Made by a program: the position numbers and the translations under genes. Below, piece after piece: positions 25,340 to 34,557 of a stretch of 64,000 bases of DNA. The notes under the pieces are model-generated. The model ran no database searches and was not told the origin of the DNA. It worked only from the letters and a program-made list of their open reading frames with translations. The first letter of the stretch is position 1, and each line of letters begins with the position of its first letter. The DNA is from Promethearchaeota archaeon (lineage in GTDB: Archaea; Asgardarchaeota; Lokiarchaeia; Sigyniarchaeales; SOKP01): NCBI GenBank assembly GCA_016839765.1, contig JAEOTP010000016.1, positions 130,027-194,026 of the forward strand, read 5' to 3'.

Positions 25340-26011
25340 TTATATAAAAGTTATATCTTGATAATCTGTATCAGTCAATTCTTTTTTAGCTACCCCTAAA
25401 TCCCGAACTTGTTGATTTAGTTTCATAACAGCATCTCTAACAATCTCCTTCTTTTTTGCACCAGTACAAACAATTCTACCCGTAGAAAAAATCAAAAATA
25501 CCGTTTTAGGTTCTTGCATACGATAAATTAGACCAGGAAAAACTTCTGGTTCATACATAGCATATTCCATAACGATAGCAGCCATGTTTAAATCTATATT
25601 TGTATGTAAGTCACCACTTGCTACAATATTTTGAATTGTTATTTCTGGGTTTGCCACTTTAATTCCTGCTTTTCTTATATTTTTAACTACTTTATCTACC
25701 ACGCGTTCTGCTTCTGATGCTCTACGTAATCCGGTTACCACCATTTTCCCAGTTGAAAATATTAAAATTGTCGCTCGAGGTTTTTCTATTCTCATCACTA
25801 ATCCAGGAAATCGCTCAGGATTGTATTCAACTTCGGCATGTTTCCGTGCAATTTGATTAAGGTCTATTTTTTCTGTAATTTCTACAACAACAGTAGCTAC
25901 AACATTTTCAATTTTGTAGTCTAAATCGCTCTCATAATCAAATTCTTCTTCTTCCTCCGCCTTATCCTCTTCTTCCTCCTCTTCCTCAAAATCGTTTTCT
26001 TCTTCTGACAT
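25340..26011 (-). CDS. tbp: TATA-box-binding protein with acidic N-terminal tail
   Basis: 223 residues. Two direct TBP repeats are seen: from about residue 33 (IENVVATVVVEITEKIDLN) to 120, and from about 122 (ITIQNIVASGDLHTNIDLN) to 210, each with a FPGL block followed by FSTGKMVVTG or FSTGRIVCTG. Residues 1-31 are extremely acidic: 21 of 31 are Asp or Glu. Many archaeal TBPs carry a short acidic tail at the C-terminus; here it is long and at the N-terminus. The saddle itself is complete, so the protein should bind TATA boxes normally. Confidence 0.96.
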   Translation of the reverse strand: MSEEENDFEEEEEEEDKAEEEEEFDYESDLDYKIENVVATVVVEITEKIDLNQIARKHAEVEYNPERFPGLVMRIEKPRATILIFSTGKMVVTGLRRASEAERVVDKVVKNIRKAGIKVANPEITIQNIVASGDLHTNIDLNMAAIVMEYAMYEPEVFPGLIYRMQEPKTVFLIFSTGRIVCTGAKKKEIVRDAVMKLNQQVRDLGVAKKELTDTDYQDITFI

Positions 26012-26205
26012 TATTCATCATAAAGTTAAATCTGATTGAAATAAAATGAAAAAATTAAATTAGGTAAAAATGGTATTTTTTTTTATATTTTTATTTAAAT
26101 AAATTATCATTTATAAAGGCATTTATAAATAACTATTTATACAAAATTATTTTACGAAATTCAGTATGAAGATTTAAAAATAATTTAAAAACATGTTATG
26201 AGATA

Positions 26206-26736
26206 TTATATATTTAGATTTTTATCTAATATCTTCTTTGTGATTCTTATAAACGCTTGTTCTACATTTGAACCCGTTTTAGCAGAGGTAGATATAAATT
26301 CCATGTTATACTTTTTAGCAAAATCAATTCCTTCTTTATCTTGAACTTTAATTTTATCATTTAAATCATTTTTATTTCCTATTAAAACCAAAGGCTCATT
26401 TCCTCTGGCTTGTTTAAAATCTTGGATCCAATCATCAAGTTTGTCTAAAGTTTTTTTCTTTGTACAATCATAGACTAACATACCAGCATTTGCACCCTCC
26501 AAATAGAGCTTTCTAAGAGATTTAAACGATTCTTGTCCTCCTAAATCCCAAATTTGAGCGGATACTTCCCCATATTCTTTAATATTCATCTCTTTTTTTA
26601 ATAAATTTACTCCCAAAGTGCTTTTATAATTTTCTCTAAATTTATCTTCTATAAATCTATACACCAAAGAAGTTTTTCCAACATTTGCTTCACCAAGCAA
26701 AACGATTTTAATGATATAGTGACCATTTGAATCCAA
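26206..26736 (-). CDS. Rab/Ras-like small GTPase
   Basis: 176 residues. G1 GEANVGKT (15-22), switch I Thr 40, G3 DLGGQ (64-68), G4 NKND (121-124), G5 TSAKTG near 152. No C-terminal lipidation cysteine. The start is TTG at 26736: GGAGG lies ten bases before it, an in-frame TAA two codons before it rules out a longer form, and no ATG exists before G1. Follows the TBP gene on the same strand but with a gap of almost 200 bases, so it is probably separately transcribed. Confidence 0.91.
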   Translation of the reverse strand: MDSNGHYIIKIVLLGEANVGKTSLVYRFIEDKFRENYKSTLGVNLLKKEMNIKEYGEVSAQIWDLGGQESFKSLRKLYLEGANAGMLVYDCTKKKTLDKLDDWIQDFKQARGNEPLVLIGNKNDLNDKIKVQDKEGIDFAKKYNMEFISTSAKTGSNVEQAFIRITKKILDKNLNI

Positions 26737-26908
26737 TTCTGATTAACCTCCTTAAATTCATTTAATTATAACTCTCTATTATTTTTATAAAAATCATTAA
26801 CTTACAATATTTCTTGATATTTTCATAATAAAATTTATCCTTATTAATAATTTTCTTCTTGGCTTCAATAAAATAAATCCAAGAAAACTTTAACCTGAAA
26901 AAAGCTGA

Positions 26909-27262
26909 TTAAAATAAGAGATTTTTTGTATCTACTTTATTATAGATTGCGGTAATAGAATTAATATACTCCTCATAAAGATTTTTTATCATCTGAAAAC
27001 TTTTAGCTTTATTATAAGCAAAAAGAAATAATTGATTCAAACTATAATTATGATTGGATTGATAAATATCTTTGGTTAAACCAAATAAAGCACTATTTTG
27101 ATCAATAAAATTACATAAAATATATCTGTTCTCAGTTGTTAAGTTTAGTTCATTTAAAAGGCCATACATTTTTAAAACTAATGGTCCTTGAAATTTAATT
27201 CTCGTGGTTTTAAGTAATTGAAAAAGTTCAAAAAATTTGTTTCTCTTCAATACCGACGACAT
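26909..27262 (-). CDS. Small helical protein, family not recognised
   Basis: 117 residues, predicted almost entirely helical and rich in Asn, Leu and Tyr, with no cysteine pairs, nucleotide-binding loop or signal peptide. Segments such as KFFELFQLLKTTRIKF and LNQLFLFAYNKAKSFQMI look amphipathic. It lies between a GTPase and acylphosphatase on the same strand with gaps of 140-170 bases. Codon use and composition match neighbours, so it is probably a real gene, but no function is offered. Confidence 0.5.
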   Translation of the reverse strand: MSSVLKRNKFFELFQLLKTTRIKFQGPLVLKMYGLLNELNLTTENRYILCNFIDQNSALFGLTKDIYQSNHNYSLNQLFLFAYNKAKSFQMIKNLYEEYINSITAIYNKVDTKNLLF

Positions 27263-27402
27263 AAATAATTAGTTAGAATTATAATATATTTTCCACAGTA
27301 ATATCTACGTAATACGTAGAAAGTAATTCATTATTTTGGGTATGTGAAAATTAAAATTACTAAAATAGTATTATTCAAATTTTCAGGAAATTGAAAAGGC
27401 AT

Positions 27403-27675
27403 TTAAAAGGCATAGTCAAAACCTTTAAATTTATTTTTGGGTTGGCTAAACTCATACTCAACTTTTTCTACATCTGCATATTTTGGGCCCTTCTTTGAGA
27501 ACTCTAACAATTCATACAATTTATCCTGAGGGCCTTCTGCTTCTATATAAACAGTTCCATCAGGCATATTTTTAACAAAACCAGTTAGTCCTAATTTTCT
27601 CGCAAATTTTCGTGTAGTATAGCGAAAAAAAACTCCTTGTACTAACCCGTATACTTTTATAGTAAGATTTTTCAT
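27403..27675 (-). CDS. acyP: Acylphosphatase
   Basis: 90 residues, the whole family length. YGLVQGVFFRYTTRKFA holds the catalytic Arg (about residue 18) and GFVKNMPDGTVYIEAEG the catalytic Asn (about 36). It hydrolyses acyl-phosphates such as acetyl phosphate or carbamoyl phosphate in the cytoplasm. It is 22 bases downstream of the DegT aminotransferase gene on the same strand and is probably co-transcribed. Confidence 0.94.
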   Translation of the reverse strand: MKNLTIKVYGLVQGVFFRYTTRKFARKLGLTGFVKNMPDGTVYIEAEGPQDKLYELLEFSKKGPKYADVEKVEYEFSQPKNKFKGFDYAF

Positions 27676-27697
27676 AAAAAATAAGCTTCAAGAATAT

Positions 27698-28831
27698 TTA
27701 TTTTTTAACCAGATTTTTCATTACTTGAATATTTTCATCTAAATCTTGCCTTGTAATGTTTGGATGAATATCTAAAGCAAAAATTTCCCTAGTCACCTTC
27801 TCTACATTCGGTAAAGAAATTTTGTTATAATCAATCTCCTTTCCGTAAAATGGACAAGACCAAGGACATCCTTTTGGATAAGCTATTTTTTTTCGAAAGA
27901 GCTTAGTCTTGTACAATGGTTTAGGATATAGAACTTTGCTCTTAGGAAATTGTTCAATAAATTGTGATTTATTTAAACCCATAATTTCAGGGTCAATTCG
28001 CCCTATCCAATAATTGAAGGCAGGTTCACAATATTCAGGTATATAAGGAGGAATAATTCCATTGATTTCACTGACAGCATCAGATAGATATTGCGCATTT
28101 TTATTTCTTACTTCAATAAATTTATCAATTCTTTTTAGCTGCACTTTCCCAATTGCACCTTGGATTTCAGTCATTCTATAATTATAACCCAACCGATTGT
28201 ATACATACCATGAGGGTTCTCCATGGTGTCGTAATAATCGACACTGTTCGGCTAATTCATCATCATTAGTAGTAATCATCCCTCCTTCTCCAGTCGTTAT
28301 ATTTTTAGATGGATAAAAACTAAAGCATCCAATATCCCCTAATGAACCAACCTTTTTACCTCTAAATTTTGAACCAATTGATTGGCAAGCATCTTCAATA
28401 ATGTATAAATTATAATCATTGGCTAGATCTTTTAATTCACTCATATCAGCTACCATTCCAGCAAGATGAACAGGTATTAAGGCTTTTGTTTTATCAGAAA
28501 TTTTTTGTTTAACTGATTTAGGATCTAAAGTGTAAGTCTTATTATCTATATCTGCAAAAACTGGTATAGCATTATTATGTAAGATTGAGCTAGCGGTTGC
28601 TATAAAGGTAAATGGAGGAACTATTACTTCATCCCCAGGTCCAATATTTAGAGCAGCTATAGCAATATGTAAGGCTGCTGTACCAGTATTAATTCCAATA
28701 GCATGTTTAACACCTATATATTTAGCATAATCTTTTTCAAAGGATTTTACAGCTTCACCATGAAGTAAGGTCAACATTTGGGATTCCATTACTTTAATTA
28801 CTGCTTTTTGTTCTTCCTCTGCTAAGTTCAT
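27698..28831 (-). CDS. DegT/DnrJ/EryC1-family sugar aminotransferase
   Basis: 377 residues, PLP-dependent fold type I. Seen: GINTGTAALHIAI, IIEDACQSIGSKFRGKK with the PLP-ring Asp, and FYPSKNITTGEGGMI with the PLP lysine at residue 176. These enzymes aminate keto-sugars used in surface polysaccharides or antibiotics. No other nucleotide-sugar genes are nearby. The annotated ATG gives a slightly short N-terminus: the usual pre-helix strand appears just upstream as IQIKFDEI, in an open frame that contains no ATG, GTG or TTG. Confidence 0.9.
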   Translation of the reverse strand: MNLAEEEQKAVIKVMESQMLTLLHGEAVKSFEKDYAKYIGVKHAIGINTGTAALHIAIAALNIGPGDEVIVPPFTFIATASSILHNNAIPVFADIDNKTYTLDPKSVKQKISDKTKALIPVHLAGMVADMSELKDLANDYNLYIIEDACQSIGSKFRGKKVGSLGDIGCFSFYPSKNITTGEGGMITTNDDELAEQCRLLRHHGEPSWYVYNRLGYNYRMTEIQGAIGKVQLKRIDKFIEVRNKNAQYLSDAVSEINGIIPPYIPEYCEPAFNYWIGRIDPEIMGLNKSQFIEQFPKSKVLYPKPLYKTKLFRKKIAYPKGCPWSCPFYGKEIDYNKISLPNVEKVTREIFALDIHPNITRQDLDENIQVMKNLVKK

Positions 28832-28933
28832 AATTTCATCAAATTTGATCTGAATTAAATTTTCTAATTTTAATAAAAAAAATTGTAGCCCTCTTAAGAA
28901 TCTGATTATTTAAGAAAAGGAGATTTGAAATAT

Positions 28934-29554
28934 TTAGAAAATTAAATAATATGTATCATTTATAGTATTATAACCAATGATTTCATTCTTAACTAAAGTT
29001 TCGATAACACTAGTTAACCATCTTTTACTAGTTTTTATTGATTTTTTAAGCTCTTGAAAACTTAACTCGTCATTAATAGCTAATAAAAATTGAATCTTGC
29101 TTTTTACTTTTAGATGATTAGAGGTTGCTATTTTTTCAAACTTTTTTTGTAAATCATACTCTTTTGTTTTTAAATTCGCAACTTCATTACTTAATTTTCC
29201 TATAACCTCATCTCTGGTCCTAAAAACATTTAATACTTTTTCTAAAAACATCCGCTCTATATGTTCTTTTAATTCTTCCTCACTTAATTCAAATTCTAAG
29301 GTTTTTTTAAAATCATCCAAAATGCCAATATAATCTTGGCTTTCATCGTATTTGTCTAAGACTAATACGAATATTATATCTTTTTCTTCATTATAATAAG
29401 AAATAGAATTCCAATTTTTTTCTTCAATTGTTATATGAGATTCTACGAAGTTGTGGGAAATTTGAATCTGTTGTACAATATTATCTGGGATATCTACATC
29501 ATCAGGGTATTTCATATAAATAACTCCTCCAGTAATTTCATCCCATTTAATCAA
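28934..29554 (-). CDS. Longin-like domain fused to coiled coil and winged helix
   Basis: About 206 residues in three parts. Residues 1-85 look longin-like: IKWDEITGGVIYMKYPDD, then ESHITIEEKNWNSISYYNEEKDIIFVLVLDKYDE. Residues about 105-145 form a coiled coil (VIGKLSNEVANLKTKEYDLQ). Residues 150-206 form a winged helix (LSFQELKKSIKTSKRWLTSVIETLVKNEIIGYN). The conventional start is TTG 29554, but that cuts the first strand; ATT at 29572 with GGTGAGG five aligned bases before it would restore it as PLGICLIKWDE. A trafficking-type domain linked to a DNA-binding-type domain is unusual. Function unknown. Confidence 0.6.
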   Translation of the reverse strand: MIKWDEITGGVIYMKYPDDVDIPDNIVQQIQISHNFVESHITIEEKNWNSISYYNEEKDIIFVLVLDKYDESQDYIGILDDFKKTLEFELSEEELKEHIERMFLEKVLNVFRTRDEVIGKLSNEVANLKTKEYDLQKKFEKIATSNHLKVKSKIQFLLAINDELSFQELKKSIKTSKRWLTSVIETLVKNEIIGYNTINDTYYLIF

Positions 29555-29569
29555 ACAAATACCTAAAGG

Positions 29570-29583
29570 AATAGAACCTCACC
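29570..29583 (-). promoter_or_regulatory. Shine-Dalgarno followed by in-frame ATT
   Basis: On the minus strand GGTGAGG (29583-29577) stands four bases before ATT (29572-29570). ATT is in frame with the longin-wHTH gene, six codons above its first TTG; an in-frame TGA overlaps the site. The extra residues complete a hydrophobic first beta strand, which supports ATT as the true start. Confidence 0.55.
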
Positions 29584-29775
29584 AAATAAAACCTAATTCC
29601 TACTTTTAAATTATAAAAGTTTTTATTAATAAATTTAATTTGAAAATACTAATTTTTCAGTATGCATAACAATGAATATATCTTAGAAGTATGCTAAATT
29701 TGTGTGAGTGACAAGTATTAAATTGACTTAAAAAATAAATAATACAAAAATTATTCTATAAATAGTGAATCTGAC

Positions 29776-30051
29776 ATGGCTGTTTTTTATGTTTATATAT
29801 TAGAAACAATTTCTAAAAATAATAGGAAAAGATTTTATACGGGCTACACCAATAACTTAGAAAGAAGACTTAAAGAACATAAGAAAGGAACTGGCGCTAA
29901 ATTTTGTCGGGGAAAAAAAGTAATTAGCCTTAAATATGTTGAATCATTCACAGAAAGAAGAAATGCTATGAGAAGGGAATTAGAAATTAAATCTCTTCCG
30001 AGAAGAGAAAAAATTGAACTTATAAAAAACTTTTATCAAATTGAAAGTTGA
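29776..30051 (+). CDS. GIY-YIG nuclease-domain protein (UPF0213 type)
   Basis: 91 residues, the minimal GIY-YIG fold. FYVYILET and FYTGYTNNLERRLKEHKKG form the Y-Y-T pair and the catalytic Arg helix, GAKFCRG follows, then VESFTERRNAMRRELEIKSL with the metal-binding Glu. This is the small YhbQ/UPF0213 group, whose biological substrate is not settled. Its last codon overlaps the TTG start of the PSTK gene, so the two are translated together. Confidence 0.88.
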   Translation: MAVFYVYILETISKNNRKRFYTGYTNNLERRLKEHKKGTGAKFCRGKKVISLKYVESFTERRNAMRRELEIKSLPRREKIELIKNFYQIES

Positions 30052-30845
30052 TTAAGAATAATTTTTTACTAATATTAGTAGGTTTACCTTCATCTGGTAA
30101 AACCACAATTGCTAAAATTTTAAAAAATTTAATTAAAAAAAAATATAAAAATTTTCAGGTAAAAATTGTGGATCCAGATAATATAAGGAATTCTATTTCT
30201 CCAAACAAATTTAACCACCAAAAAGAACAATTGGTTAGAGAAAAAAGCTTAAATGACATCAGAACTGGATTAGTTCAAGGTTTTATAGTAATTAGCGATG
30301 ATTTAAACTATTACACTAGTATGCGTCATGACTTAAAGCAAATTGCTGAAGAAAAGAATTTAAAGTATTTTATTATACATATTGCTACACCTCTACAAAT
30401 ATGTATTGAATGGAATAAAGAGAGAGGTGAACCTATTCCACAAGAAGTGATTTATAAAATTAATGAAAAGTTTGATTCGTTCAATAATTATAATTGGGAT
30501 AATCCCATTCAGACAATTGATCCTTCCAAGTTTGATGATTTAGAAGATACTATAGGTAAAGTAATAAACGTTATTGAAAGGAATTTGAGAATAATCCCCC
30601 TAGATTCGTATCACAGGAGAGAAAAAACAGATAAAGAGCAATACCATGAAATATTAGATAGAATTACGAGAAATGTTATAAGAAACATCATTAAAAATGA
30701 TAATTACCATCCTTTTATAAAAAAAATTTCGAATATGCGAAAAGAATTTATCAAAAAAAATCTAAAGAAAGTAATGACAGAAACCCAGATCTCAGAAAAT
30801 TTCCTAAAATTCATAAAAAGATATTTAAATACTGAATTTTCTTAA
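30048..30845 (+). CDS. pstK: L-seryl-tRNA(Sec) kinase
   Basis: 265 residues. P-loop GLPSSGKTT (12-20), then VKIVDPDNIRNS, VISDDLNYYTSMRHDLKQIA, ERGEPIPQEVIYKINEKFD, and a C-terminal helical tRNA-binding domain (TRNVIRNIIKN, MRKEFIKKNLKK). The DDxNYYxSMRxDL and RGExIPxEVI blocks are those of archaeal PSTK. It phosphorylates Ser-tRNA(Sec), the archaeal and eukaryotic route to selenocysteine. TTG start overlaps the preceding stop (TTGA). The close family member Kti12/DUF-type kinase is the main alternative, less likely given the C-terminal domain. Confidence 0.87.
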   Translation: MIKNNFLLILVGLPSSGKTTIAKILKNLIKKKYKNFQVKIVDPDNIRNSISPNKFNHQKEQLVREKSLNDIRTGLVQGFIVISDDLNYYTSMRHDLKQIAEEKNLKYFIIHIATPLQICIEWNKERGEPIPQEVIYKINEKFDSFNNYNWDNPIQTIDPSKFDDLEDTIGKVINVIERNLRIIPLDSYHRREKTDKEQYHEILDRITRNVIRNIIKNDNYHPFIKKISNMRKEFIKKNLKKVMTETQISENFLKFIKRYLNTEFS

Positions 30846-30937
30846 TTTCTTTGTAATATAACAATTATAAATAATAAAGATAAAGAAAATAAATTTTCAT
30901 TTCTTATATAAATATAAAAAAGTTTTAAGTTTTTAAA

Positions 30938-33217
30938 ATGTCGACAAACAAAACCGAAATAAAAGAAGCTAAATTAAGAATTGAAGAATTAGATAAAAGT
31001 AGAAGTGGTCGTTCATTATGTTATATAGATCAAAATATTCTTGAACAATTAGGTTTAACCACTGGGAATATAATTGAAATAAGAGGGAAGAAAAAAACCA
31101 CAGGAATAGTTGTATCCAGCATCAATGATAAAGGAAAGGGAATAATAAGATTAGATGGGCTCCAGAGATTAAATGCTGGAGCAACCATTGGTGAATATGT
31201 TACCATTAGGTTAGCACGAGTATTTCCTGCTCGGGAAATTGTTTTAACTCCTACAAAAGAAAATATTGACCTTAAAAGACAAGCTGATGCTATTAAAGCA
31301 AAATTGATTGATAAACCGGTAGTTATTGGTGATATCGTTGATGTTTTGGGAGCTGTATATCAAAAAAGTGATCCAGGCAATCCTATGAATGAGATTATGA
31401 GTATGTTCATGAAAAGTCAGAAAAAAAGACCAACGTTGGGAATATTAAGATTAATTGTTGAAAACACGGCCCCATCTGATAAAATAGTGAAAATAACCCG
31501 TGATACGTTAATTAAAGTTAATAAAAGAGTTGCTGTTCTAAATGTTTCGGGTGGAGTAGTTACTTATGATGATGTTGGAGGATTAATAGATGAAATTCAA
31601 CGAATAAGGGAAATGGTCGAATTGCCTTTAAAACATCCTGAATTATTTCATAGGTTAAATATAGATCCTCCTAAAGGAGTCCTATTTTATGGACCTTCTG
31701 GTACTGGTAAGACTTTAATGGCTAAAGCTGTTTCTCAAGAATCAAATGCGCATTTTATCACAATAAATGGTCCTGAAATAATGAGTAAGTTTTATGGAGC
31801 AAGTGAAGGACGACTTCGAGAAATATTTCGAGACGCAGAAGAAAATGCTCCTTCCATAATCTTTATAGACGAAATTGATTCTATTGCTCCAAAAAGAGTA
31901 GAAACTTCTGGAGAGGTTGAAAGAAGAGTTGTTTCCCAACTACTTTCCTTGTTGGATGGTCTCAGAGGAAGAGGGAAAATTATTTGTATAGGTGCCACAA
32001 ATCGAATAAATGCAATTGATGAAGCTTTAAGACGACCAGGACGGTTTGATCGAGAAATTGAGTTTGGTGTTCCAAATATGAAAGGCCGTAAAGAAATCTT
32101 TCAAATTCATACGAGAGGGATGCCAATTGAAGATGATGTTGATTTAAATGATTATGCTGATATTACTTATGGTTTTGTAGGCGCAGATATTATGGCAGTA
32201 TGTCGAGAAGCTGCAATGTTTGCCTTAAGAAAAATTTTACCACAAATAAATTTGGACGAGCCTATACCAAGCAGAATTATACAAGAGTTGAAAATAAATA
32301 ATGAAGATTTTATGCAAGCAATAAATATGATTGAACCTTCTGCTATGAGAGAAGTAATGGTTGAAATTCCAAATGTAAATTGGGATGATGTTGGTGGATT
32401 AGATGGTGTAAAACAAGAGTTAAAAGAGGCTGTTGAATGGCCATTAAAATACCCTAAGCTATTCGAAAGAGCAGGAATTCGCCCATTAAATGGTATCCTT
32501 ATATTTGGACCACCGGGATGTGGCAAAACACTCCTAGCAAAAGCAATAGCAACTGAAAGTAGATCGAATTTCATATCTATTAAAGGACCTGAAATTTTCT
32601 CAAAATGGGTTGGAGAAAGTGAAAAAACTGTTAGAGAGATATTTCGAAAAGCTCGTCAATCAGCACCATCAATTATTTATTTCGATGAAATAGATGCTGT
32701 ATCTTCCGGTAGGGGAGAATATGCGGGTACTCAAGTATACGCATCAATTGTTAATCAAATTCTAGTTGAAATGGATGGAATTGAGAACCGTCAAGGAATT
32801 GTAACAATTGCTAGTACAAACCGTCCAGATATTGTTGATCCTGCATTTTTAAGACCTGGAAGATTTGATAGATTAATTTACGTAGAAGCTCCAGATTTTG
32901 AGTCTAGGATAAAGATTTTAGAAGTACATAGCAAAAATATGCCATTAGCAGAAGATATATCTTTAAAGCATATTGCTCAAATCACGGAAGGTTATAGTGG
33001 TGCAGATTTAGAAAATGTATGCCGTGAGGCGGGAATGCAGGCTATTAGAGAAAAGATGGAAGATATTGATACAATAGAAAATAAGCACTTTGAATTCGCT
33101 TTAAATAAAATCAAGTCCACCTTGCCTGGTGAAATCATACAGCGTTATGAATCTATGGCAAAGGAAATTACAGAATCCCGTAATATAAAAGAATCACAGG
33201 CAGATTTCTATAAGTAA
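30938..33217 (+). CDS. cdc48: CDC48/VCP-type double AAA+ ATPase
   Basis: 759 residues. N-domain with double-psi barrel (residues about 8-190: [19 protein letters not shown]), D1 Walker A GPSGTGKT (252-259) and Walker B IIFIDEID (307-314), D2 Walker A GPPGCGKT (525-532) and Walker B IIYFDEID (579-586). Arginine fingers are in RRPGRFDRE and [10 protein letters not shown]1 has Ser in place of the usual Pro in the P-loop. It unfolds and extracts proteins, often feeding a proteasome. The C-terminal tail is short and lacks the HbYX proteasome motif. Single-gene unit. Confidence 0.96.
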   Translation: MSTNKTEIKEAKLRIEELDKSRSGRSLCYIDQNILEQLGLTTGNIIEIRGKKKTTGIVVSSINDKGKGIIRLDGLQRLNAGATIGEYVTIRLARVFPAREIVLTPTKENIDLKRQADAIKAKLIDKPVVIGDIVDVLGAVYQKSDPGNPMNEIMSMFMKSQKKRPTLGILRLIVENTAPSDKIVKITRDTLIKVNKRVAVLNVSGGVVTYDDVGGLIDEIQRIREMVELPLKHPELFHRLNIDPPKGVLFYGPSGTGKTLMAKAVSQESNAHFITINGPEIMSKFYGASEGRLREIFRDAEENAPSIIFIDEIDSIAPKRVETSGEVERRVVSQLLSLLDGLRGRGKIICIGATNRINAIDEALRRPGRFDREIEFGVPNMKGRKEIFQIHTRGMPIEDDVDLNDYADITYGFVGADIMAVCREAAMFALRKILPQINLDEPIPSRIIQELKINNEDFMQAINMIEPSAMREVMVEIPNVNWDDVGGLDGVKQELKEAVEWPLKYPKLFERAGIRPLNGILIFGPPGCGKTLLAKAIATESRSNFISIKGPEIFSKWVGESEKTVREIFRKARQSAPSIIYFDEIDAVSSGRGEYAGTQVYASIVNQILVEMDGIENRQGIVTIASTNRPDIVDPAFLRPGRFDRLIYVEAPDFESRIKILEVHSKNMPLAEDISLKHIAQITEGYSGADLENVCREAGMQAIREKMEDIDTIENKHFEFALNKIKSTLPGEIIQRYESMAKEITESRNIKESQADFYK

Positions 33218-33343
33218 TTTTTTAGTTGCAATTTATCCCCTTTTAACTTTTTTTAATCATTAATTTTTGAAGTTTTAAAATTTAAAAAGTATATATACTG
33301 CCGTGAGAAATATTTAAATTAAATTTTAAAAATAGAGATAAAA

Positions 33344-34546
33344 ATGAATGAGATACAAATAAATTGGAACGGGCATGTAAAAAAATATCAAGCAGCAATG
33401 GAAGAGCTTAATTTAGATTTCTGTTTTCTTACTCGAGTTAAATCAATAACTTATCTTGCTGGATGTTTTGTTCCTTGGAAAAGTTTTATTTTCCTCCCAA
33501 AAGAAGGAATGGGGGAACCAGAATTACTTACTGTACTCTTAGACGTGGAAAGAATAAGGGCAGAGAGTCATTTAAAAAATATTAGCGGGTGGGGTCCTAT
33601 GAAAGGGTTTTATTGGGAGAAAAAAATTCAATCCGCTGCAAAAAAAGCTGGAGTTTATAAAGCTAAGGAAAATCCTCCAAAAATCGGTGTTGAGTTAGGG
33701 GTGGATATTTGCGTCACAGGACAAATGTTATCTTATACAGAAGCAGAACTATTAAAAAAAATGTTTCCAGGATGTAAATTAATAGATTTTAATGATAAGA
33801 CAGAGAGAATTCAATTTATCAAAGAGCCTGAAGAAATAGAAATGCTTCGAAAAGCAAGCGAAATAACAGATATTGGACAGGTAGCTGTTAAGGAAGCTTT
33901 ACAAGATAGAGCTCAAGGGAAGAAATTTACTGAGAATGAAATTGCGGGAATAGGTACTTTAGCTATGAGAAAAGCAGGGAGTAATTATGAATGGACTTTT
34001 ACGGGAAATGAGGAGATTGGTTCAGGTTATCGAGCAAGCTGGACTTTTAATGGGTGTACACCTGCTACCAACAAGATTGTAGAAGAAGGTGAATCTCTGC
34101 TTGTTGATCTCCACAGTGAGTATGGTTGTTATCTTGGCGATTTGAGTCATAATTATGTTCTTGGAAACTGTCCACCAGAGTTAAAGAAATTCAATGATGT
34201 CTACGAGCAATTATGCTATACTTTAATTGATAATATGTATGTGGGTAACACTTTTGACAATTGCTACCAAGAAGTTCGAAAAGTGGCTGATAAAGAAGGA
34301 TATGGAAATGATTTATTTTTTGGACTAGGTCACGGAATAGGGTGTATAGGTAATGAATCATGGCCAGTTATAGTCCCTGGTAAAGAATGGGGCCCTTTAA
34401 TATTTGAAGAAAATATGGTAGAAATTGCTGCTGTAGTATTTAATCACCCTGGTCTAGGGGGATTGCGTTTAGAATCTCCAACATTAGTAACCAAAAAAGG
34501 AGCTGAGATACTTCCTAAAACTCCATTTGAAGTAGATTATGTTTAA
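33344..34546 (+). CDS. M24 metallopeptidase (Xaa-Pro peptidase type)
   Basis: 400 residues: creatinase-like N-domain (1-150) and pita-bread catalytic domain. Metal ligands are DLHSEYGCYLGD (Asp-x10-Asp), GLGHGIG (His), MVEIAAVVFNHPG (Glu) and GLRLESPTLVT (Glu). All five are in place. It would cleave Xaa-Pro peptides, though M24 includes proteins with other substrates. The insertion TFTGNEEIGSGYRASWTFNGC before the first ligand differs from typical prolidases. Isolated gene. Confidence 0.87.
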   Translation: MNEIQINWNGHVKKYQAAMEELNLDFCFLTRVKSITYLAGCFVPWKSFIFLPKEGMGEPELLTVLLDVERIRAESHLKNISGWGPMKGFYWEKKIQSAAKKAGVYKAKENPPKIGVELGVDICVTGQMLSYTEAELLKKMFPGCKLIDFNDKTERIQFIKEPEEIEMLRKASEITDIGQVAVKEALQDRAQGKKFTENEIAGIGTLAMRKAGSNYEWTFTGNEEIGSGYRASWTFNGCTPATNKIVEEGESLLVDLHSEYGCYLGDLSHNYVLGNCPPELKKFNDVYEQLCYTLIDNMYVGNTFDNCYQEVRKVADKEGYGNDLFFGLGHGIGCIGNESWPVIVPGKEWGPLIFEENMVEIAAVVFNHPGLGGLRLESPTLVTKKGAEILPKTPFEVDYV

Positions 34547-34557
34547 TTCTTTTTTTA

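Noticed and set aside
29515-29554. Alternative ATG start with GGAGGAG for the longin-wHTH gene
   Set aside because: That GGAGGAG encodes the Gly-Gly of the conserved WDEITGG strand; starting there would delete the first beta strands.
32167-32574. 135-codon minus-strand open frame
   Set aside because: Antisense to the conserved CDC48 gene; the low-complexity Ser/Ile-rich product is typical of shadow frames.
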